From Gimesia fumaroli (lineage in GTDB: Bacteria; Planctomycetota; Planctomycetia; Planctomycetales; Planctomycetaceae), in the NCBI RefSeq assembly GCF_007754425.1, contig NZ_CP037452.1:7357164-7421163 (forward strand): a stretch of 64,000 nucleotides of DNA. Reading direction: 5' to 3'. The notes under the pieces are model-generated. The model did no database searches. It was given only the letters and a program-made list of their open reading frames with translations, and had not been told where the DNA came from. Below, one piece after another: positions 56,283 to 64,000 of this stretch. How positions within the stretch are numbered: the stretch's first letter is position 1; the number at the start of each line of letters is the position of its first letter. The position numbers and the translations under genes were made by a program.

Positions 56283-58178
56283 CTAGTTCGAGCCACCTGC
56301 AGCACTGGGAGCGACGGCAGGTCGCACTGTCGAAAGAGCCGGCAGTTGCTCTTCGAGGTGCCCTTTGGATTTGGACCAGACGAGCAGCCCTTCGACCATC
56401 ATCCAGACCTGGAGTGCAATCACGGCGATACCAAACAGGAACAGATGCTGTTTTTCCGGATTGAAGTACCAGCCGGTTTCGCCGTTGAACATGTTCCAGA
56501 GCATCGCCCAGGCGGGCATGATGAGCATGACGATCATGGGTACCAGAGCGAAGATGATCGGTTTGTTACGACGGCGGAGATAGAATACGATCACCATAAA
56601 CGCCAGGCCGGCGAGCAACTGGTTGGTGGCACCAAACAGAGGCCAGAGAATGAGGCCGCCACTCCCGGGGCCTGCAGTCGCATTCGCAGGCATCATCGCC
56701 ACCATGCCACCCAGGAAAACGGCGAGGCCTGTGGCTGCGTACTTGTTGGTGAGCGGCTTGATATGAATCGTCGCGGCCAGTTCCTGGATGACGTATCTCT
56801 GAAGCCGGGTTGCGGTATCGAGGGTGGTGGCGGCAAAACTGGCAACCAGAACGGCAATGATACTGATGCCCAGTTTCATGGGGATGCCGATAGAACCCAG
56901 GAAGTTGGCACCGCCGTGAATGAAGGCACCGATCTTGTCTTTCAGGCCAAATGCCCCCCAGCCTTTGCTGGCGTCATAACGGGTTTCCCAGGCAGCCATG
57001 CCAGCGAGTTGAGTGTCGGTTCCTGCTTCCATTGTTGGCTGATAACTATAGGCGGCTCCTTCACCGACGCGGGTGAAGTCTCCCATGCCGACGCCGGCAC
57101 AGCAGGCGAGAATCACGATGACGGCCAAGCCTCCTTCGAGAAGCATGGCGCCGTAACCCACGTACTGGGCATCGAGTTCGGATTCCACCTGTTTACTGCT
57201 GGTGCCGCTACTGACGAGACAGTGAAACCCACTGCACGCTCCACAGGCGATCGTGATAAACAGGAACGGCCAGATCGGCGGTGCGTCGGCGGGAATGTTG
57301 GTGGCGATGGCGGGGGCAGCGCCGACGAGGTCGGCCTGACCGGTAGCGCCGGCAAAGAGGGCACCGATGAGCAGGAGCCCCAACGCGAGTACCAGCTGAT
57401 GGCTGTTGATAAAATCGCGTGGCTGAAGCAGGAGCCAGACCGGCATAACAGAAGCGACGGCGCAGTAGGCCAGCAGGACGAAGGTCCAGAGAATCACAGC
57501 GTTAGGGAACGGTCCCGTGTTGGGGATGTTGAACAGTGTGGCGATATCGATGGGCCAATAATAGGCGCCCAGGTAGATCGAAGCGTAGACAATCGCGAGT
57601 GCGACCAGAGAGGGAACGAGCAGTGTAGCATTTTCTTTATAGACCATGATCCCGATGACCAGTGCGATGGGCATGGTGATCCAGACGGGGATCACCGTTT
57701 CCGGATAAAGGGAGAAGATGATCGCAATCACGAGGCCGAAGATGGCGAGCACCACGGTCAGGGCGAGTAACAGAATGAGCAGGAACAAGATACGCGTGCG
57801 GGGGGCGATGAGTCTGCCGGCGACTTCGCCGACGGTTTGTCCGCGATTGCGGAGCGATACAACAAGGGCTCCGAAGTCATGGACAGCGCCGATAAAAATC
57901 GAGCCGAACAAGACCCAGAGCAGTGCCGGCAGCCAACCCCAGAAGACGGCAATCGCCGGTCCGACGATGGGACCGGTGCCTGCGATACTGGTGAAGTGGT
58001 GTCCGAAGATAACACTTTTTTTCGTCGGCACAAAGTCAACATCGTCGCGGAGTTGTTTACTGGGAACTTCGGCGTCACCATCGACATTAAAGATTTTATT
58101 TGAAAGCCACTTTCCATAAGTGTGGTAGGCAATGATGTAACCTACAAAAGCTCCCGCAGCGATTAACAGTGTGGCCAT
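56283..58178 (-). CDS. cstA: Carbon starvation protein CstA
   Basis: A 631-residue multi-helix inner-membrane transporter of the CstA family; characterised members take up pyruvate or peptides under carbon limitation. It has the conserved HHFTSIAGTGPIVGPAIAVF and VHDFGALVVSLRNRGQTVGE early in the protein, and about 16 hydrophobic segments to the end. Length is close to the family norm. The gene is convergent with the repeat-rich 55-kb region and divergent from csrA. A 606-codon frame on the opposite strand across it is only a mirror of its codon bias. Confidence 0.93.
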   Translation of the reverse strand: MATLLIAAGAFVGYIIAYHTYGKWLSNKIFNVDGDAEVPSKQLRDDVDFVPTKKSVIFGHHFTSIAGTGPIVGPAIAVFWGWLPALLWVLFGSIFIGAVHDFGALVVSLRNRGQTVGEVAGRLIAPRTRILFLLILLLALTVVLAIFGLVIAIIFSLYPETVIPVWITMPIALVIGIMVYKENATLLVPSLVALAIVYASIYLGAYYWPIDIATLFNIPNTGPFPNAVILWTFVLLAYCAVASVMPVWLLLQPRDFINSHQLVLALGLLLIGALFAGATGQADLVGAAPAIATNIPADAPPIWPFLFITIACGACSGFHCLVSSGTSSKQVESELDAQYVGYGAMLLEGGLAVIVILACCAGVGMGDFTRVGEGAAYSYQPTMEAGTDTQLAGMAAWETRYDASKGWGAFGLKDKIGAFIHGGANFLGSIGIPMKLGISIIAVLVASFAATTLDTATRLQRYVIQELAATIHIKPLTNKYAATGLAVFLGGMVAMMPANATAGPGSGGLILWPLFGATNQLLAGLAFMVIVFYLRRRNKPIIFALVPMIVMLIMPAWAMLWNMFNGETGWYFNPEKQHLFLFGIAVIALQVWMMVEGLLVWSKSKGHLEEQLPALSTVRPAVAPSAAGGSN

Positions 58179-58539
58179 TCGTTTTCTACTCCAGCATTTT
58201 ACTTTGAACCAGTTTGACTGGCTGAGTTTTGATAATCCTGAATCGGATCGATTTCACTTCGTCTTACCGCGACTGACCTGGTTTGGATACGACAAATCCC
58301 CCATCCGAGGATACAATGCTGAAAACCAGAGCGCTACTTACAGATTATACATCTCCCCCTCAATTGGCAATTAAGTTGCCCCGATCTGACTGCTCACAAC
58401 ACGAAAAACTATACATTGAAACAGATTCCATTGCCTGGGATCGCCTCCCGCCGGCATAATCGACACACTCGACACACCCGGCAAAGCAGCATACACCTTC
58501 TCTTAATGTCGTTATTTAACCCATCTTAATGCTCATTTC

Positions 58540-58720
58540 GGAGGTTAAAAGGTCGATGTAGGTAGTACCCACGAGGAACTCATTAAAACGATGCAGGGAT
58601 GTGGGTCATTGCCGGTAAGAGAATCTTTGGAAGCTGTCGCAGCTGATCTCTGGTAAGGCTGAATACCAGAGCCGCCTCGGATCAAAGTCTCTCTTCTCCG
58701 GACTGATTTGTTTTACATAC
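58540..58720 (+). ncRNA. Candidate structured 5' leader of csrA
   Basis: Between divergent cstA and csrA. AGAGA (58618-58622) and TCTCT (58647-58651) enclose an inner AGCTG/CAGCT hairpin (58632-58644). The same CTCT bases (58648-58651) also start an eight-base stem, CTCTGGTA (58648-58655) with TACCAGAG (58664-58671). The two folds cannot coexist. TACCCAC near 58566 can also pair with GTGGGT near 58610. No known riboswitch class is recognised. Confidence 0.4.
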
Positions 58721-58833
58721 TTACGAAAAGACAACAGGTGACAAAACTTTAATTCAAATCGATAAGAGGTTTGTCGCCTCTTCAGATATCACCTCATTGG
58801 CCCAACATAAGATCTACGGAAGGAGTTATTACG

Positions 58834-59064
58834 ATGCTTGTATTGTCGAGACAACGCGACGAGAGCATCATCATCGGTGACAATATTGTCATTACTATTG
58901 TCGATATCCGGGGTGATAAAGTACGGTTAGGAATTCAGGCACCAACAGAAATTCCAGTACACCGTCAAGAAGTATACGATGCGATTCAACGTGAAAACGC
59001 GATGAAAGAATCAGAAGCGCGTCGTCCTTCGTCTCAATCGCCGTCCAAAAATGCCAGCGAGTGA
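58834..59064 (+). CDS. csrA: Carbon storage regulator CsrA
   Basis: A 77-residue RNA-binding regulator that binds GGA motifs in mRNA leaders. It begins [20 protein letters not shown] and continues [20 protein letters not shown], both hallmark segments; the polar C-terminal tail ([17 protein letters not shown]) is variable. AAGGAG about seven bases upstream sets the ATG at 58834, not at an earlier codon at 58771. A terminator follows. The leader upstream is structured. Confidence 0.95.
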   Translation: MLVLSRQRDESIIIGDNIVITIVDIRGDKVRLGIQAPTEIPVHRQEVYDAIQRENAMKESEARRPSSQSPSKNASE

Positions 59065-59135
59065 ACTTCAATCACGAAGTCGTTCGATATACAGGACAAG
59101 GCCAGGTTTCAATTAACGAATAATTGAATGAGTCG

Positions 59136-59179
59136 CAGGGGGAAGTCTGATACGATGTCGGATTTCCCCCTGTTTTTAT
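59136..59179 (+). terminator. Rho-independent terminator of csrA
   Basis: CAGGGGGAAGTC (59136-59147) pairs with GATTTCCCCCTG (59161-59172), then TTTTTATT. It overlaps the end of the convergent methyltransferase gene. Confidence 0.9.
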
Positions 59180-59877
59180 TCTTCTGGCAGCATCGCCGCG
59201 ATCGTCCAGTGGCGATCCGAAGTGATTTGCGCGGTACTCGGCGGCAAGCCAGATGCTGTTAACAACACTTGCACTTCTTCTAAAGTCAAAGCTGCATGCA
59301 GTGAATCATGGAACATCTGCCGTTGATGCGGGTTTGCTTCGCCGGCGTATAATTCAACCAGCCGCTCCAACTCGGCAGAGGAGTCCGGCCTCAGAAGATC
59401 GCGCACCAAGAGAAAGCCTCCCGGCTTAATCACGCGCACGATTTCGTGAAACGCGCTCTCCGGTTCGGGCACATGGTGAATCAGACTGTTTGAGATTACG
59501 CCGTCAAAACAATGATCGGCACACGGCAGCTGCTTTGCATCAGCCCGCTCCAAAGTCACGAGATGCCTGAGCTGCGCCTGCTGCAAGTTCACTTCGGCCA
59601 CACGCAGCATTTCCGTTGCCAGATCAGTCGCTACAATTTTGAGTCGTTCATTCCGTTTACATAGCTCAATCGGAATCAATGCGGTGCCGGTTCCCAGATC
59701 GAGAATGGTCATGTCTTTAGAATCAGGATCACTACCGCCGTTTGCCTGCTGGGCGGCGATCAATTCCAGCACATCGTCTGCGAACAGCCGGTTGACGTCA
59801 CTATGATCCATGGAGTTGTAGTCGACCGCTTCTTCGCGTGTATCCATGACTTCGGGTTCCAGTTGACGCGGAATCAT
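59176..59877 (-). CDS. Class I SAM-dependent methyltransferase
   Basis: A 233-residue methyltransferase of the Methyltransf_11 type. Motif I is ILDLGTGTALIPIEL, motif II VATDLATEMLRVAE, motif III FDGVISNSLIHHVPEPESAF, and a later VIKPGGFLLVRDLLRPDS. The substrate is unknown. AAGGAAGCAAGC before the ATG at 59877 favours it over the ATG at 59895, which would place the ribosome binding site inside the coding region. It lies beyond the clpC terminator and is probably a separate transcript. Confidence 0.85.
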   Translation of the reverse strand: MIPRQLEPEVMDTREEAVDYNSMDHSDVNRLFADDVLELIAAQQANGGSDPDSKDMTILDLGTGTALIPIELCKRNERLKIVATDLATEMLRVAEVNLQQAQLRHLVTLERADAKQLPCADHCFDGVISNSLIHHVPEPESAFHEIVRVIKPGGFLLVRDLLRPDSSAELERLVELYAGEANPHQRQMFHDSLHAALTLEEVQVLLTASGLPPSTAQITSDRHWTIAAMLPEE

Positions 59878-59911
59878 GCTTGCTTCCTTTTCCAACAGAC
59901 TTGAATCAAAA

Positions 59912-59945
59912 AAAGAGCCCTCACATTGAATGATGAGGGCTCTTT
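59912..59945 (-). terminator. Terminator of clpC
   Basis: AAAGAGCCCTCA (59912-59923) pairs with TGAGGGCTCTTT (59934-59945); on the minus strand the stem is followed by a run of seven T. Confidence 0.9.
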
Positions 59946-59980
59946 GTCATTTATCTTATTTTGAACTTATCAGTCGAAGT

Positions 59981-62524
<2,544 letters not shown>

Positions 62525-63129
62525 AATTTGTTTCTCCTGTGGCCCTATATGATGTCGGGCACTTTTGGATGAACACTGCGATTCTGCTTTGAAACCGACT
62601 GCTTCAAACGCAGGAATCAATTCTCCCAAACTATTCTAAAAATGGAATCGTGTTTGATTTGTCTTAATTTATTTCAAAAATGCGATCTAAAGACCTGTAC
62701 ATCTTTAAACAACATTACAATTTGAAACGGAAATTGCTTCTTTTAGGAAAGGCTTCTACGAATAATACGTTACTCACCAAAAAACGTCGAGGAATTTCCC
62801 AAAACTACTACCAGATCATTAAAGGAAGTCACTGAAAAACCACAACTTACTAAAATATTCTACCCATTTTAACACTTCTGAATTCAGAACGACTCGTTGT
62901 TCGGGGCAGCACATTCCGATTCATACATGATCACATAAGGAATCACCACCCTGCCAACACTGCAAAATCAGCACAATCCGCAAAACCAGTCATTCTAATT
63001 CTAGTACCCACACCCCATTGTAGCAAGATTAGCCTTGAATCGGTTAACCTGTTTACTGCATGGTGTCCCTTAACGGACAAAGAATGTGTCCCACTACAAA
63101 TGATCGTTTCAAGAAAAAACTGAACCGTT
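62525..63129. other. Divergent region between clpC and the ThiE-fusion gene
   Basis: About 600 AT-rich bases between divergent genes, expected to contain both promoters. I saw no TPP riboswitch features (no ACCTGA / CTGAGA pair), no repeat of family A or B, and no convincing coding frame. Confidence 0.45.
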
Positions 63130-64000
63130 ATGCAACATTTACTGACTGCAGGAGCACAGCGTGCGTTGAAGCAGGCCGAGCGAATTGCGCAAAGTTCTGC
63201 AGCTCCCGAGCTGGATGCCTGCCATTTGCTGGCCGCACTTGCCTTTGAAGAATCACGGGCCGCCGAATTGTTATTGGCCCATCAAATTGAACTGGCAATG
63301 ATCCTGGAGCAGTTTCCGATTCAGCTGCCCGAGGAACCAGCCAATTCAGACTCAGATTCAACAAATGAACCACTTGAACTCTCTCAGGCGCTGTACCATT
63401 TTCCGGCACTGCGCGAAATCCTGAACCAGGCACTGGAACAGGTCAGCCGGTCAGATGTTCCCACCGAAATTGGAAGTGAGCACCTTTTATGGGGCTTATT
63501 GACGACTGCCGGCTCACACTCGGAATGGCTCCGCTCACAAGGGACACTGACAACAGCTGCATTCGAGCAGAACTTAATTCTCCAGCAACGTCAATCTGCA
63601 GAGCCAATCAACGTCGACTTCGCGTTTCGGGTCGTTCCCACGACAGCCAGCGATCAGACCAATACGTTCAGAACCATCGACGCGGCTGCCAACCGTCTGC
63701 GGGAAGGCTTGCGCGTGATTGAAGATTATCTCCGCTTTACCCTCGATGACGCACATCTGATGCAACTGTTAAAAAATACGCGACACCAGCTGGCAGAAGC
63801 GCTCAGATTTATCGGGCAAGATTCATTGATTGCCAGTCGCGACACTCTTCACGATGTCGGTACCAGCATCAGTACCACATCCGAATTCGAGCGGCAATCG
63901 ATGGAACATCTACTGCAGGCAAATTTGAAACGCGTGCAGGAAGCCACACGCACCCTGGAAGAGTTCGGCAAGCTGATTTCAGTAGAAGCAGCCGCACTAT
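63130..64000 (+). CDS. thiE: Clp-N-like domain fused to thiamine-phosphate synthase (partial, 3' end outside window)
   Basis: The frame starts at ATG 63130 (an in-frame stop lies nine bases upstream) and is still open at the window end, giving 290 codons. Residues about 1-150 resemble a Clp-N double repeat: ALKQAERIAQSSAAPELDAC, HLLAALAFEESRAAELLL, then ALREILNQALEQVSR and IGSEHLLWGLL. From about residue 185, TIDAAANRLREGLRVIEDYL, LMQLLKNTRHQLAEALRFIG, ASRDTLHDVGTSI and NLKRVQEATRTLEEFGKLIS match the N-terminal extension seen in some ThiE proteins. The catalytic barrel lies beyond the edge, so the ThiE call is partly an inference. Confidence 0.68.
   Translation, partial: MQHLLTAGAQRALKQAERIAQSSAAPELDACHLLAALAFEESRAAELLLAHQIELAMILEQFPIQLPEEPANSDSDSTNEPLELSQALYHFPALREILNQALEQVSRSDVPTEIGSEHLLWGLLTTAGSHSEWLRSQGTLTTAAFEQNLILQQRQSAEPINVDFAFRVVPTTASDQTNTFRTIDAAANRLREGLRVIEDYLRFTLDDAHLMQLLKNTRHQLAEALRFIGQDSLIASRDTLHDVGTSISTTSEFERQSMEHLLQANLKRVQEATRTLEEFGKLISVEAAAL

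Noticed and set aside
55950-57770. A 606-codon open frame on the plus strand opposite cstA
   Set aside because: It mirrors the real cstA reading frame. The product is His/Asp/Gly-rich, lacks any domain, and has no ribosome binding site; cstA is a clear match on the other strand.
62525-63129. TPP riboswitch ahead of the ThiE-like gene
   Set aside because: The ACCTGA and CTGAGA type conserved segments were not found.

Overview
The window reads as a chromosomal segment of a planctomycete, most likely Gimesia or a close relative in Planctomycetaceae (the genus is an inference). The phylum call rests on a DUF1549/DUF1553 protein divergent from a DUF1501 protein and a PPC-domain protein, a periplasmic sulfatase, GYF_2-domain and DUF1570-type proteins, a lone GspG-like pseudopilin, and many long secreted proteins of unknown role. 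No phage, CRISPR array or large plasmid-type island is visible.

Layout. 1-9.6 kb: the 5' part of a membrane-bound CapD/FlaA1-like sugar-nucleotide enzyme, pabA-moeA, lnt, a triple-GYF membrane protein with a truncated paralogue behind it, and ribonuclease D. 9.9-20.6 kb: a lone MotB-like protein, eno with its terminator and a DivIC/FtsL-like protein, then psd-pssA-ribE-rsmA, guaB and an overlapping secreted protein. 20.7-28 kb: glycosyltransferase, Tat-exported TIM-barrel protein, membrane P-loop ATPase, CNNM-type membrane protein, metG. 28.5-40.4 kb: pseudopilin, sulfatase, the DUF1549/DUF1501/PPC group, a gluzincin-like protein and an AI-2E-family permease. 40.4-42.4 kb: a complete group II intron with its reverse transcriptase, on the minus strand. 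42.5-49 kb: beta-helix protein, rsgA, FHA protein, RNase P RNA, a Tyr/Asn/His-rich secreted protein, tRNA-Leu(CAG), a DcaP-like porin. 49-55 kb: accessory genes (lipoprotein, dual-specificity phosphatase, barstar-like protein, two unknowns, and two paralogous secreted proteins separated by a toxin-antitoxin pair). 55.1-56.3 kb: non-coding, packed with hairpin repeats. 56.3-64 kb: cstA, csrA with a structured leader, a methyltransferase, clpC, and divergently a gene joining a Clp-N-like region to the start of thiamine-phosphate synthase, cut by the window edge.

The most interesting structure is non-coding. Two families of short dispersed hairpins recur between genes (about 20.7, 30.9-31.1, 42.4-42.5 and 55.3-55.9 kb). 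In family A the stem arms change together while the loop stays close to ACATGG/CCATGT; in family B a CAAG-type loop is kept between covarying arms. The group II intron sits 2 bp beyond the stem of one family A hairpin, and joining its flanks rebuilds the hairpin tail followed by a T-rich run. This suggests the hairpins act as folded nucleic acid (terminator, REP-like element or intron target). Other notable items are the Clp-N/ThiE fusion, mutually exclusive hairpins ahead of csrA, and a probably leaderless toxin-antitoxin transcript between tandem paralogues.
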